Positions 32,978 to 45,593 are shown, numbered from the stretch's first letter. The stretch is 54,948 nt of DNA from Coleophoma eucalyptorum (GCA_026120035.1 JALRME010000079.1:1-54948), one strand, 5' to 3'. The notes: generated by a model from the sequence alone, not told the origin. Numbers and translations: made by a program.

Positions 32978-33511
32978 TCAGGGGATTAGCAACATCTGAT
33001 CAGAAACAATATCCCCTTCCATCTTCGCGTCCTTCAGCCGTCCTATCAACCCGAGCACATCACCCAAAACCCACAAATCCCTGATCTTGCCTTCCTCAAA
33101 GGTGAATATCGGAGCCCCATGCCACCAAACCCATTGCCCTGTTGGTGGACATCCAAATAGTTCCTTTGTGTGATAACCGTGAAATCGAAGCTTCCCAGAC
33201 ACCTTGTTACCTTCTTCAACGAGTTCAAGGATATCAGATGTGTATAATGCTAGGATGTTGGTAAGCCAACGGAGGTAAGATATGAATTCAGCATGGCCTC
33301 TTAGGACTGGACCAAGAGAGCCACGAAAGGTGAAGTCGGAATGGCACAGATCTGGCAGGATGGACAGATCGCCTTTGTCCCATACATCAGAGTAGAATTT
33401 GCGGACAAGATCTTTTTGTTCATGAATATGGGGCTTGGTGCTAATTAAAGTCATTGGATTGTCTTCAGAGGGTTTGACAACTTCGACAGCTGGTTCTGAC
33501 AAATCGGACAT
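32978..33511 (-). CDS. SnoaL-like (NTF2-fold) protein
   Basis: A 177-residue single-exon protein from ATG 33511; upstream in-frame ATGs at 33574 are less likely. SnoaL-like polyketide-cyclase-type proteins have an NTF2 alpha+beta cone fold that binds small hydrophobic ligands. Seen here: LVRKFYSDVWDKGDLSILPD, DFTFRGSLGPVLRGHAEFIS, VEEGNKVSGKLRFHG and IFTFEEGKIRDLWVLGD. The length and motif order are normal for the family. There is no signal peptide. A catalytic role is not certain, as many members are uncharacterised. Confidence 0.85.
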   Translation of the reverse strand: MSDLSEPAVEVVKPSEDNPMTLISTKPHIHEQKDLVRKFYSDVWDKGDLSILPDLCHSDFTFRGSLGPVLRGHAEFISYLRWLTNILALYTSDILELVEEGNKVSGKLRFHGYHTKELFGCPPTGQWVWWHGAPIFTFEEGKIRDLWVLGDVLGLIGRLKDAKMEGDIVSDQMLLIP

Positions 33512-34360
33512 GTTTCGAAGTATAATAGTGTGATCGTAATAAATTTCAGCAATTGTCGTGAGGTGCGTTTTCAATGGTGTCCCAGCTTACTTATACCCGA
33601 AATTTGGTTGCGCTTGAAGATTGAAGCGCAGGTTTTCCGAGTAACCCAGAATGGCAAATCTCCTGCCGAGGGTGAGAGTATATTACCTCGTTGGGAGATA
33701 TATCGGCAAATAACAACATTTCAGCGCTTGCTTGGAAAGTCATGTCTTTAATACAAACCCTGTCAAACTAAAATTACTGTAAGGACATCATCTGAGAATA
33801 CGCTTTCTCTCAAAGTCGAAAAATAAGCTCCGCTGTCTCATCTGAGTTCTCCTTCAACAAGCCCAGCTGTTCGTTCAAACACGTATACAAAAGACCTCTA
33901 TCACCATTTTGAATTCTCAATAAAAGACATCACATCCTTACCATGGAGGCATGAACTGATTGATGAAATGTAGTAGTAAATTCACATTCTCTTGGTTAAA
34001 GCAATTCAGGGTTATAATAGAGTCGCTGGAGACCTTTAGTCTTCGGCTGCTTCAGGTCCTCAAAGCCTATAATTTGCTACTTTGCCACTGCTCTATAGGT
34101 TATGCAATACTCTCTACTCTGCAAAGCGCTAGTGCCTTTGAGAGTATACGCATTCTCTACGCTAACTGGTGCGTCTCCAAACCCCATAAATTTCTCTCCG
34201 TGCGGGGTTGTTTCTCTACCCATCCGTGGATGCGGCAGCGTTAATTGCCTCAATCTCAACATACACCCATCATCTATCTACAGGAGCATCGGATTCCAGT
34301 TGTAACCCAAAGCATAACAGTCTAAATAAATTTGCCTTTATACGAGGGCCGTAGCCAGTG
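33512..34360. other. intergenic
   Basis: No gene is recognised in this 0.85-kb stretch. Confidence 0.45.
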
Positions 34361-36063
34361 ATGACTCGTAGCAGGAACGTGCGAAGCTATCGCGCGTGCC
34401 AACGTTGTCGCCGCCGAAAATTACGATGCGAACAGTAAGGTTGCTCTGGTGCTGCAATTCTCTGGTGTTAGCTTCGCTAAACTGGAACAGACATACCACG
34501 GCTCCTGGTGATGCTCAAACTTGTCTTGGATGCTATCGTGCGAGAGAGAAATGTTTACCCGCTGGATCTCGACGCGGAGGGAATCATACGTATTCTCGAA
34601 AACTCCACGCAAGTCAACTACCAGCCATACCACATGAAACGCCTTCACCAGTTTCCGATTCTTACCTCCATCCTGGGAGTACAACCATAAGGAGACCTTT
34701 GTCTCTGTGTGATGCAGGACAGATTTCACGTTCCAGTCGTTCCAACCCCTCCATATATGCCGAGTTGAAAAATCCAGGCCATGCTCTTCATATTCTTGGG
34801 AGAATGGCAACAAGCGATCAGAGTAATTCTTTTCAGGGTAGCAGCAGTGTTGTTGCTGCTATCTTGCCTTCTTGCGTATACAGTGGCCATGACCCAGAAA
34901 GAGAAACGTCCCAATACCGAATCGATTCTCCCACCCAAGGCCAATCTGCCCCAAATAGGTCCGAATCACCAGAATCAGTATTCCTGGTCAATCACGTTCT
35001 AGGTGTCGCTATGGCTAGCCAATTAGTGGCGCAGTAAGTCAATGTTTGTTCCTACCTTACATCTTCCTTCATCTCGTCTAAGTCTTTGCTTATAGTTATG
35101 CTGAGAATTATCATCCGTTTGCACCACTGGCATCGAAAAAAGTACTTGACACTCTGAGTATCCGTATAACGGCAACGGAAGAGCCATTCCTACTCACTCG
35201 CTCCAGTCTCTTCTTACCAGAGCATTCCATGAAAATTCTACAATCAAGGCGGATCGCTCTTTCTGCTTATTTCCACGAGGTATTATGGGCTCGCCCGACG
35301 GGTCTATATATTTGAAGCAATTCATGGTGCTAACAAAATTCTTGCTATCATGATAGAAACGGATCCTATAGTACATATTCGCTATATGCCAACGCGAATC
35401 TATATGTATGTCTCCAAATTTGCACTCAGCTAGCGAGAACTCAAAATTCTGCTAAATACCGAACACAGTTATACTATATACTCAGCAGTGTTCTTACATA
35501 AGGCTTATGTATTCGGGGCTTTTTCGACAAGAGAAGAAGAAGATGAGATCCGAAATCTCGTGCATAAATATATTGGTATCTTAAAGGATGCAGCAACGAA
35601 TAATGCTCACATTGGATATCGATATAGTAAACTTTTAGAAACTCTGTGGTTTCCAAGTAGGTCTGATTTTCTACATCAGAGTAGTGGGCAAGTGGGAGAA
35701 GCTTTGGACGAAACTCAGGACATAGAATTCAACAACATAACTCTCCCGTTTGAGCATCTCGATTTCCCAAACGCCAGAAACCACGACGATAACGAAAATA
35801 ACAATCATAATGCTCCCCAAATGGAAAGGGCTTTTCAGATATTAGATAACGATATCGATATACTCAACAGCCTGGATCCTTTCTGTCCTTGGTTGAATAT
35901 GAACACACCACTCATGGATATGCACATATTTAGACAATCAATCTATTCCTTGGTTGTCCCGCCTTGGGTTCGTACTGGAACCTCCGACCTGATGGCAAAT
36001 TTCTCTCCGACCGCCCAAACAGGGCTGATTGAGAACGAAACGATTGCAAACGGACCTGTCATG
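34361..36063 (+). pseudogene. Zn2Cys6 transcription factor relic
   Basis: Exon 1 (34361-34434) and exon 2 (34491-35033) encode a complete zinc cluster: C13, C16, C23, C36, C39, C46 (ACQRCRRRKLRCE, then CLGCYRAREKC). Exon 3 (from 35096) continues HYAENYHPFAPLASKKVLDT, a fungal_trans-like start, and reaches TGA at 35313. 35316-35480 is unreadable. From 35488 an acidic, Asn-rich C-terminal part (HKAYVFGAFSTREEEDEIRN, NHDDNENNNHNAPQMERAF) is open to 36066. The middle of the regulatory domain has been replaced or scrambled. Confidence 0.75.
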
Positions 36064-36305
36064 TAGTAATCTTCTTGCCTTGATCAGCTCTCTAAACACT
36101 ACAACAACCGAGGGGATTGCTGAATACTTTCGGACCTATTATTGGCCTAATGCAACCGATGCGCTGAAGATGGATCGCCTTATGAACTTATATCTTGATG
36201 ACCCCCCCAACGGCTCCCCTTTTGGCACTGGGCTGCTTATCGATCTGCAACTGGGACCGCAATATAAATGGATTGCCGCTAGAACGGGAGACTACAGCTT
36301 CTCCA
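36063..36305 (+). pseudogene. carboxylesterase type B fragment
   Basis: About 80 codons: EGIAEYFRTYYWPNATDALK, NLYLDDPPNGSPFGTG, LGPQYKWIAARTGDYSF. These match the late middle of type-B carboxylesterases/lipases, between the Glu and His of the triad. The fragment is fused directly to the tail of the Zn2Cys6 relic upstream and to 2EXR-type sequence downstream. There is no catalytic serine. Confidence 0.65.
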
Positions 36306-36882
36306 TGTCTGTCGTGAGTCTCGCGAAGAGGCTCTTGCTTTCTTTAGAACTCTACTCAAAGGCATTTGGCGGTCCCAATACCTCGAACCCCAATCTACTT
36401 TCGCCGAGACCACGATATCATTTAGCTGTCGCGACCTAAATTGGGGACTCATTCTGTCTATGCTTTGTTTTCAGCTGTACGAAGACATTGGAACCATTCA
36501 GGCTCTTGCGCTTGACTATACACCGTACGTTACCTTTTGGCCGCGGGATTGAGCACCCCCTGATGTCGACCTTTCTGTATATACCAATCTGAAAAAAGTG
36601 GTACTTGTTATGGGGCGCGACTGGGAGCCCCAAAGTTTTTCATGTTTTGCTGGTGTCGCTTTTATGAAGATGCCAGGTCATGAAAGTGCACAAACGTTCT
36701 GTCACCAACACCTTTGGTACCCCGGTGTTGTCGAAACATGGGATCATGCAATGCACGACCTTCGAAGGCGACTCACGAAGGAGCGTATCTACACATCAAA
36801 ACTTAGTCCAGTCCTTAGAGTTATGAAGCTTGTCAAGACTACCCACAATCCGTGCTACTCAGGGCTTGAATTCATGAGGTAG
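36305..36882 (+). pseudogene. 2EXR-domain protein fragment
   Basis: In a frame different from the esterase, VCRESREEALAFFRTLLKG is followed by LYEDIGTIQALALDYTPYVT. This is the hallmark order of the fungal 2EXR domain (VCRESR near the start, a D-x-IQ-LALD block after it). A further open stretch from 36598 ends at 36882. The N-terminal FP-LP-E-R start of the domain is missing. The family function is unknown. Confidence 0.55.
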
Positions 36883-37230
36883 TCAAGTTTTTATTCGAAA
36901 TTCTGATGGTAGACGGAATTTGTTTCAGTCTATACAAAGGAAGCAGTCTACGTTCGCCTTGGTGTAATTATAGAATTGTAGACAGTAATGCAAGCATAAT
37001 CGTCAAAAGAACTCAGCCACTGGTCCCAAAATCAAACCCCTGCTCAACTTTTTGACCCTCTTAAACCTATCGTATCGATATTATGCGTTTTCGATTTGAA
37101 CAGCTTATTGTGGCATTTAGATTTGGAGTTGGATCTTTACTGAACGGGAGGTTGTGGGCGTAAACACTTTGCTGAGACCCCCGCTTCTTTAACCTAATCA
37201 ACTTACTCTGCCTAAATATGTCGCTATGAT
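36883..37230. other. intergenic
   Basis: No gene is seen. Confidence 0.45.
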
Positions 37231-38665
37231 CTACTGCCTAGGTGTTTTTCCCTGTAACCATGGATCTTCAAGGAGCTTATTAGCAGTCTTTCTATCTTCT
37301 GGCAACCATTGTAGCATCTTCTTTACAAAGTCAAGGAAGAGGCATTTATCCTCTCCGATGAGAGAAAAGACAATATCATCAACCTCAAATTGGTTGGAAT
37401 TAGATCCTTGTATATAACTTTACCTTCAGAGTTGAAGAAAGGCCTCCATAAAACTTGCGAGCGGTCTGAAAAATATTGCCTTCTGAATTTGGTACAGCAA
37501 TAGCTCCATTTAACCTTACTCCAGTGTATCTCTCGATAAACAAGTATTTTAGGTGGGGGCCCTAACAATGCGATCATCTCTGCAAGATGTGCGCGAACAT
37601 CATAGTGTCCTTGGCTAGAGAGAATTTGTGTAAATAAATCCCTGCCCTCCATTAGATTCCAAATCTGTGTGACCAAGTAAGCAAAACCCTATTGTAGGTA
37701 ATAAATTAAAAATATACCAAAACGCAAAGGTTCCAAATGTCTACGCTATACGTCCAACTTGTACCTAGGAGAGCTTCTGGCGTATAGGAAAGAGGCGGCT
37801 GAATAGGGCGTATTAGAGGCTCCGAACCCTCCTCTGTTCGTGCTAAACCAAAGTCCACTATCTTAGGTAGTACAAGAAGTGACTTAAACTGCCTAAAGTC
37901 ATTGTGTCACACATAAATCGATCGACCATCTTTGATCTTTTGAGGTATTGGATTCTTAGCTTGTTTTTGGAAAATATCTTTAATACAGATGAATCCTTGA
38001 ATCCTAACAAGATGTTGTCTAGTTTAAGAGCTATGATAGAAAAGTTTAACAGTCTATTATCAAGTATAGCAACTTAAATTCACTAGTATGGATAGTGTGA
38101 CACTCGGAATGAATATAATCGAGTCCTCGAAGGAAAAACTTCAAGTATATCTTAAGAAGCGCAGGTAATAATTTGCCGTTCTCCTAGCGCTGTTGAAACA
38201 ACCAAAGGGGCTCTCTCATAGGCTCAAATACTAAGCATAAGTGAGGCCCATCTAGCCCCGGGACCTCAAAATGGTCGAGCATTGTGCGTACCAATCGGAA
38301 GCCATTATGGAATAGATTTTTCTTTAGATGCTAGATTATAATTTGCTCGTGTTTTGCTATATCATCATCGGTGCAATTAGAGGCGGTTATCTTGGTAGTC
38401 ACGTACCGGTTGGAGTTCCACGGCCATCTTTAAAGCTATAAGAACACGTATCGAATAGGACTAGCAAGTACATACCGTTGGACATCTTGAGCTAACCATA
38501 CAGTAGAAGTAGTATCCCATTTAACATTACTATAATATTATATCTGTTGTTAAGGAGATCACCTAGATTCACCGGTAAAAAGCGCTTTGGATCATAGGCA
38601 GGAACCCTCTCCTCCTTTATCGGCATATCGGCCGAGAAGGTTGTTGAAGACCGGCTTACGGACAT
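37231..38665 (-). pseudogene. SRPK-like protein kinase relic
   Basis: The order on the minus strand is that of a fungal SRPK-like Ser/Thr kinase: EERVPAYDPKRFLPVNLGDL, NNRYNI, TTSTVWLAQD (glycine-loop end, after a frameshift near 38500), a HFEVPGLDGPHLCLVFEPM hinge, FFLRGLDYIHSECH, IVDFGLAR (DFG), SYTPEALLG (APE-like), VDIWNL, LFTQILSSQGHYDVRAHLAE, MIALLGPPPKIL, and FVKKMLQWLPEDRKTANKLL with EDPWL near 37270. Several stops and frameshifts interrupt it, and the catalytic-loop region is degraded. Confidence 0.8.
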
Positions 38666-40376
38666 AACAAACCCTCTTAAAAAAGCTAATCGACAAAGGA
38701 GGTAAATATTACGAGTGACTAAGGCTTTCGGTATCGACACAATGAGTATGATTGAGGTTTGATTTAGGTCTGGAAGGCTAGATCTAGCCACATTCGCGAC
38801 TGCACTCGTATATGTTTGTAGCGTTCGCGAGCTAGGTCGCTCGCTTTTGTAGAAAGTCCCCACCTTCTCCGCTTTTGTGCCAATAGGGTATCTGCGCTGG
38901 ACCTCGTCCGCGAGACCCCACTTCACAGTCAGATCTCGTTTGCGAGAAATTCGACTTATACAGGGCAGCATCCAAAGGTGTAGAAGCAGGCGCTGATACT
39001 AGAAGGAGAGATGTTAATAGTTAGACACCTTCTTGGAAAAATTATCCTAGACACAAAGCCTTGCTTATACGGAGCTTAGATAGGGGAAGTGGTTGGTTTG
39101 TCGGGAGACAAACATGTATGAAGACTTCCTTATTATTAGGTTTTCTCAGTATCTCAAACACACCAAAAAATAAATTCGTATCAACTGATTCTCGAATGTT
39201 CTTAATGTATGACATCCCGCTGTTCAGCTCAGCAGATCTCGGGTCCTTTGGCTATGCGACTATCAAGTCAATAAACCAAGGATAATAACCAGAAACGGCT
39301 TTATTACTTTTCTGTCCTATTCAGTGCTACTCTAGCAATGTCTCGGAATCCGGGCATTCTCTCTTGATCTGTTAGTGAAGTTTGAACATCCTTGTTACAG
39401 GTATGCTACCTTGCCAGGGTCTTATGCGTCGTGTACGCCCTGCTCTGCTGTACTGTCCGCATATTTCTCAAGGGTCTTGATTTTTCTAAAGGTAGAAGAA
39501 AAATTCTGTTACGCTATGGTCATTAGTGCTCATCCTGTCCAGAATCTTGTACATAAATCATAAATGATATAGCAGTCGGTCCGAAGTATTAGTTATTGGA
39601 TGCAAGTGGCTTCTCGTAGGGAATGTTGACATGCTGCCATAGCTTCACCCAATGCGTGCTAGAGCATACTTAAATGTGATCATCTACCCCCATCTATCCA
39701 ACAACAATCACGTTGGTGGCAAGCAGCTTTGGCTATTACAAGGGTACTTTTTATGAAATTCTTAGGATCAATATTATCAAAGCCTAGGCTTTTTAATTTT
39801 CTTCCTTATGCACCGGGCGTTAAATGTAACTGGCACGCTTCAAGTGATTCAATACAGTCCATGCATTAAATATGATTTCAGAAACAAGAATAAATGCGCC
39901 TTCGTAAGCAAGTAGGAGTAGAAGGGCGACAATCGACCAAACAAAGACACCGAAAGTGAACTTGCTTAGGCTAGAGGGGGCAGGCGAGTCCACAGGCAAC
40001 CAAGTCAAGTATCAAAGGATGTTCATATCGGCACGAGACTGACCTAGCTGAGAGAGTCTTGCAGGTGCTTGCTATAACCTATTCATTGAAATATATAAAA
40101 CACGCTTTCTCGCCCATTAGGTCTTGGAGTGTATTTATTTCTAGCCAAATATAGTGTCTTGCACAACTTTCGACGATGAGCTCTCTTGATTTCTGGAAAG
40201 TTTCTTACACAGCTAATGCGTATAAAAACCAGAATGCCATGTTTATTATTGGATATATGTTCATGAGGCAGATTCCATAGTACTAAGGAGACTAATGACA
40301 TACTTTGCTTCTTCTCTCTCTCCCTTCTTGATATGCAACGCAACACACAAAAAAAATAAAGAAACATATTTATTCT
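38666..40376. other. intergenic, possible decayed gene
   Basis: About 1.7 kb. The kinase frame stays open to 38971 without family features. A short minus-strand open frame at 39820-40008 contains a hydrophobic segment (FGVFVWSIVALLLLLAYEGA) that could be a transmembrane exon of a lost gene. Nothing else is recognised. Confidence 0.35.
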
Positions 40377-41763
40377 CTAATCATCATCAAATAGGCTAAC
40401 CTTTGTGTAATGCAAAGAAGATGCAGGAGAAACACAGTCGCTCAAAACACCCGATAATTGGAGTTCGGCTGTTGCTTCACTCCTTGAAACGTACTGCGCT
40501 AACGTTGCGTCGATCACCGTTGCATTGCTCATGTTACTTCTCGCTTGACTCTTGGAGAGGCGTTTCTGCTTCCATGCTTCGGGAGCCTTTTCTTCCAAAA
40601 ATGATAACAGCTTGCGCAAGACTGGCATACATAATGGTATATTTCCTGTTAGCATTCCTGTGCTGCTTTCTCGTATATACCAACTTCCCCAATTCTGACT
40701 ATCTAGGTGCGTAAAGCTGAAGTACTTTGTCAAGATTGCTGCTAATATCTTCCCGTCAAGTCAATACCGACTCTTCCTTGACTAGAGTTCAAACTTACTA
40801 CGAAAAGCCCTAGACCAAAAACTCCAAATAGAAGCCATTTCCTTAACGGAAGATTTTGAATTAGGATAGGTATATGAAAACAGATTAATGGCTTTCAACT
40901 TACTTTTTTGACGATAAGCCTGACTGTAATAAGAATCGTACAGGCAGACATATTATGATAAGATCAGAGGATATGTTGAAAGAAGCATGCAGGATAAAAT
41001 AGTTCTGATAAGTAATGCACTGGGCTAGGTTAGGGCGTCAGTTAGCGTTTGTAACTTGGGTATACTGCGCAGCAAGGAGACGAGAGATTATACATGTGCC
41101 AGATTGTTGGTCATAACTCCAGTATCCAGATATAGGTTGACATGGTCCAGCCAAGAAGTATGTAAGTAAGACTATGAATCCCATTCCAATATAGACTCCA
41201 ACCGCAATTGCAATCTTACGCTCTATAAATCCGACTCTGTTGTAAAGCGATTAGCTTAAGTCCTATACATGTAGGACAAGTATTTCGCACGTTATTCGGG
41301 CGTAAAGAACCAATAAACAAGATTTGATCCCCCACATCGTGCAGAGCATAGATATCTCATTCACAAAAGACAGCTTACTGGCTAGAATCGTATTTTTTAT
41401 GTCATCAGCTGTCCCCGTGCCGTGGTATGCGAATGGAAGGAGTTCGTTGAAGGCATAGATTGTGAAGATAACACCTGTATAGAAGAGCTGGTTTAGGAAT
41501 GTTAATGTCTGTAACCAGAGAAAGCTCTTCGGTGTATCAAGGCCTTACTGTTGTTACGGCCATCAGCCCATCGTCTATCTGAAGAGCCCAAGTTGACTTT
41601 TGAGTAAGGCACTGAGACGTCCTAAAAATCTATGTTATTTATCTAAACACTGGAAATAAACTAAGTTAACAGGTCCTGAAAGAACTTACAATCGCGTCAA
41701 AATGACCAAGATACATAATATGTACCAGATCCATAACTCGACGTGCCAAGAGATTTGAGCCAT
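40377..41763 (-). CDS. rhodopsin-like integral membrane protein (fungal 7-TM family), intact
   Basis: Seven exons join in frame: 41763-41690, 41621-41549, 41508-41291, 41236-41056, 41004-40904, 40841-40799 and 40748-40377, giving 353 residues. The features fit the fungal rhodopsin-domain membrane protein family (PTH11-like relatives): hydrophobic segments WIWYILCILVILT, FYTGVIFTIYAFNE, AIAVGVYIGMGFIVLLTYFL and WLLFGVFGLGLFVILAAIL, then CQPISGYWSYD, YFILHASFNISSDLIIICLP and RESSTGMLTGNIPLCMPVLR. The cytosolic tail is charged and ends SLFDDD. It probably sits in the plasma membrane; ligand and role are unknown. Introns run from 40 to 68 nt. Confidence 0.8.
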
Positions 41764-43164
41764 TTCACATCATTTTCACATTCACAACGAAAGTTGAAGG
41801 AAAATAAATCCTTCGATGTTCACTCTCCGATCGCCAGGGCTTTAGTAATGTACATGCTTTTAGGTTAGGCGCTAAAACTGCACCTTGCGCACCTTTCTTG
41901 ATCGGGCGATTGTAGGATCTAAGCTATCTGTTTGCAGCCTATTCACCAACTTGTCGAAATGATTAAAGTTAGTCGTCATTTCATTTTGGTCTCCTTAAAC
42001 GGCATATGCCTTCAAATGACCGTTTTTGGAGGTCTATAACGCAAGGAATTAAGATGGGGGCTGCATGGGTATCACGAGAAGTCTGGAATCGATCGGTCTT
42101 AGTGAGGAGCGCTGCCCCGGATTGTTTGGTTTGTGTCGAAAAAAATCTAGAGCATGTCACAGAATTGCAGTAGATAGTTCGAGAGCATGAGGCCGCTTCG
42201 ATCCTAGAGCAGCGATATACTTAAATGCGGAAATGTTCAGAACGTCGGTTAATAATTCGCCGATTTTAATCCATGATAAGATATCAACTGCGTCTGCCCT
42301 GGAGGATCTGGAGATCTATGTGCCGTGGGGGGAAATATGAGATAAATTTGACTTTGTCAAGCGACTAGGAAGAATACTCCCATGCCTGATCTGGGCCTGC
42401 AACTTGACATAAATGGGTAAGTTAGCCGGTTACGTTGCTGAAAACATTTGCTGTCATATGCCGTCTCACACGACACATATCATCTATTTATGATGGAATG
42501 CCGACATATTGGTGCCCCCTCGCCACTTAAATCTTATCCTCCAAGAGTCTTGACTTTATCCTTCTTCCAAGCAAGAGCCATCATTCTAAACCATTCTCTA
42601 TACTCACCTCGCGTGTCAACCAGTCAGGTAGCAACATTAACAACTGGCCACTATCACTGCTATGCGTGGCAACACGAGTCCGATCCGCTGATTGACTTTC
42701 TGACTTGTATAAGTTTCTGACCCTTGGCTTGGATTGTGAGGTTATTGGAGAAGAAAACCGGTTGTTCGACAAACACATACACTGCCGCCCTGTATGGCGG
42801 TAATTGCATGTTTATTTTCTTCTCCCGCCGTCAATCCGATCAAAGGAAGAGCTAATCACTCGAGCTGTCCGCATATTTTGCCTTGCACGAAGACCATAGT
42901 CACGTAGACAGTATTGTTTCATCTGACTCATTTTCTGAGTGTATGTCTTCATAGCTTTCGAGTTCTTGCTACCGCAGCTGCCTCTGTGAAGGTTGGTTAT
43001 GCCCATCTGTGTGCTCATCTATATCATCGTCAACATAACGGCATCGGTGTTTCCGTTAGGAAATAAACCCAGCATTCTTTCGATATGAGTACATCTGGCA
43101 TAGCTATAAATGCTTTGAGCTTTTTATCACATTCGTCTTAAATGGACCATTAGGTCGTATGGCA
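41764..43164. other. intergenic
   Basis: About 1.4 kb, mostly AT-rich. Open frames at 42448-42720 and 42812-43018 have no domain. The 5' part of the SET relic may begin near 43100. Confidence 0.45.
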
Positions 43165-43732
43165 GTATCTCAGGATCGTTCGAACAAAGTCCTTACGCTG
43201 AAGTCGATGGCGATGAAGGGGCAATCTTCTTAGGAGCATGCCGCATCAACCACGCTTGCGATAATAACGCACAGAAGAACTGGAACGAATAGACCAAACG
43301 ATACACAAGGCTGCTCTGAGAGACATTGACAAAGGCGAAGAGATCACGATAAACTACCTACGCCCTCTCAAGAACTGCAAAGCCCGCCAGAAGGCTCTTC
43401 AGGAAAGATTTGGCTTTATATGTTTGTGCCATCTATGCTCCTGACCGCCGGAGCAGAGCCAGGAAAGCGACAGGAGATTGGAAGAGATCCACCGCTTAGA
43501 CGGTGTCATTGACCAAACTCGGCATAGAGGGGATTTTTCATCCCACTCCGCACCCTCCCTTATTGATCAACGGGTAGAGTAAGTCTCTATCATGAGTAAG
43601 GACGAGAGGACGTTGGTTTTGCGCAGGCCTTTGTCAATGCCACTCGGCTGATCATCGCCGATAGCGACTTGGCAAGAGGATGCATCTTCGCGGAGCAGGG
43701 CATCTGTTTGGAAGACGAGCCCTGGCGGTGAC
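43165..43732 (+). pseudogene. SET-domain protein relic
   Basis: Reading across frames: EGAIFLGACRINHACDNNAQ (the NHxCxxN motif), KNWNE then TAG, a frameshift, LRDIDKGEEITINYL (the post-NHSC ExITxxY motif), ARQKALQERFGFICLCHLCS (the post-SET Cys cluster) then TGA, SQESDRRLEEIHRLDG, a probable intron at about 43578-43627, and LIIADSDLARGCIFAEQ. This is the order of fungal SET (SMYD-like) proteins, which methylate lysines. The N-terminal half is missing. Confidence 0.75.
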
Positions 43733-45159
43733 TGCACACATGCTATCAAGCACAAAGCTAAGAGATAAACTCATCCACAACTCAGGATGACTTCCTCTGC
43801 TCTCTAGGATACCTCAATTGCACTCAGGATTACTTTGTTCGGAGAGATAACTCAGTCCCACTCAGGATGACTTTCCCTTGCAAATGGTCACAGCTGATAC
43901 TGTTACTATAAGATGGAAGATGACCGACCTTAGTTGTCATCGTAGATTTGAGCGTAATGAATGTAAATAGTGACTGTAGATACTGACAGATACTTGCTGG
44001 TATAGGAGTCGAGTGCTTGGGTGGGTTATTGATACTGAGATGACTTACAAGCTGTCAAGATAGCAAGTACATGTCTAGCTTACTAAACCTTTAAAGAATT
44101 GTAAGCCTGCTGTCTTAACAAACTAAGAGCTCCAGCACGCACCAAAAGGCTGGCTGACTTCTAGATTCTGGCTCTCTTGATTGTGTCATCCACTGTGTGC
44201 TCTTTGCGAACTATACTGCTCTCGAAGAACGGCACGCTCAAATAAACTTACCATTGAGCAAAAGTCTTAGAAGGGAAACTTTTGAAGTATATTTAATCCC
44301 TTGCAAGCGGGATTAGCATTAAAGCCTTCGTACTAACTGCAATACAGCTCGTGCGAGTGTCCAGTAACATGGCTTTGCCAAATTTCTTATGCTAGCCACC
44401 TGAGCGCACACAGTTAAGACAAAGGCCCACATTGGTAAAGCCTAACCACTTCTCTATACTCATGATAAAGTTGAGGTTCCATTTATGGTGCCTGTGCTCT
44501 GTAATTCCAATGCCAAACAGCTTCCGCGTCTGGGGCTACGAGCGTTCTGTCCCAGCTTGTTTGGGTCACGGTAGGTGGTTTTATTAGACATATGCATTAT
44601 AAAACTACCATCAGCATTTTGTGTACATGGCTTCATTACATAGATTTACCTATTGCAATAAAGAAGCCGATTATTGATATTGGTAGTAAAGTACCCAACG
44701 GGCTAATGTGTGCGTTATTTTTTTCTGGCATATCTCGCAAAGGGTATGCTCTGAGGCCTTGGCCCAGAATAGCTGACAGAAATTGGCCACTGATCCTTTG
44801 ATGTGCAGGCAGGTGGTGGTGCATGAGCGAAGACACTAGGATGATGCGCAAGCTGTTGTGCGTAGTGGAACTACAATACGAAATCCATTGAGCGCTCAGT
44901 TTCAACTCAAGGCGTGCATGATCCAATGTACACAATACGTCATAATATTCGTATTGGGCATGGCGCACCCGAGGTCGTTCCTGTATCCAATCAAGGCTTA
45001 GTGTGGTAGTGACTAATCATATCTAAGTTCACAGATCTGGGAGACTGGATTATCACCCGCTATTCCACACTATTCTAAACGCAATCTTGCATCCAACGTC
45101 ACCCTCCTACAACCTGACCTTATTGCAACATTAATCCGTCTTAGTTCTTTAGCATGAAC
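43733..45159. other. intergenic
   Basis: It contains three loose copies of an ACTCAGGATGACTT motif (43782-43872), about 45-50 nt apart. No gene is recognised; a short open frame at 44592-44801 has no domain. Confidence 0.4.
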
Positions 45160-45593
45160 TATGGAGTCCTCTGCCCCAATCCTACGAGGATATTTCTCAG
45201 CTATTTCAAGCCCTGAGGACAGCTGTCCAGGATACAGTTAAGAAGATCAGATCACATCATGCTAAGCTGAATGATGCACAGAGAGTCAACGAGCAAACCA
45301 TGGCAATGTGGGCGCACTACCTAAAAATTCTCACGTCCTTGGACGCATTATGGAGCACGATTTCGCTCAATCAGTTGGGAAATACGAGGGACACGCTCGC
45401 TCGAACTCTTACCGAAGAGAAGCTTGACGGCGCTTTGCAGAAGGTCGACGCAGAGGTCAAGGGTTATATTGCGCGATGTATGCTTATCAACAATATTATT
45501 CTTGAGTACAACAGTGCCTACCAGATCACGGATGGTGAATATATCATTAGAGGCGCTAGAGAGATACCAAGACTAGCCAAAATGGAGGGATAA
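45160..45593 (+). CDS. hypothetical helical protein, 5' end unclear
   Basis: The frame is open from just after a TAG near 45150 to 45593 (about 145 codons). It is rich in charged and amphipathic helices (LRTAVQDTVKKIRSHHAKLN, LARTLTEEKLDGALQKVD, AEVKGYIARCMLINNIILEY). The first ATG in frame is at 45300, which would give 97 residues. The regular amphipathic pattern suggests real coding sequence, but I do not recognise the family. It may be an exon of a larger gene or a relic. Confidence 0.4.

Noticed and set aside
43782..43872. CRISPR-like spacing of ACTCAGGATGACTT motifs
   Set aside because: Only three imperfect copies in a fungal genome, with unequal gaps and no cas genes.
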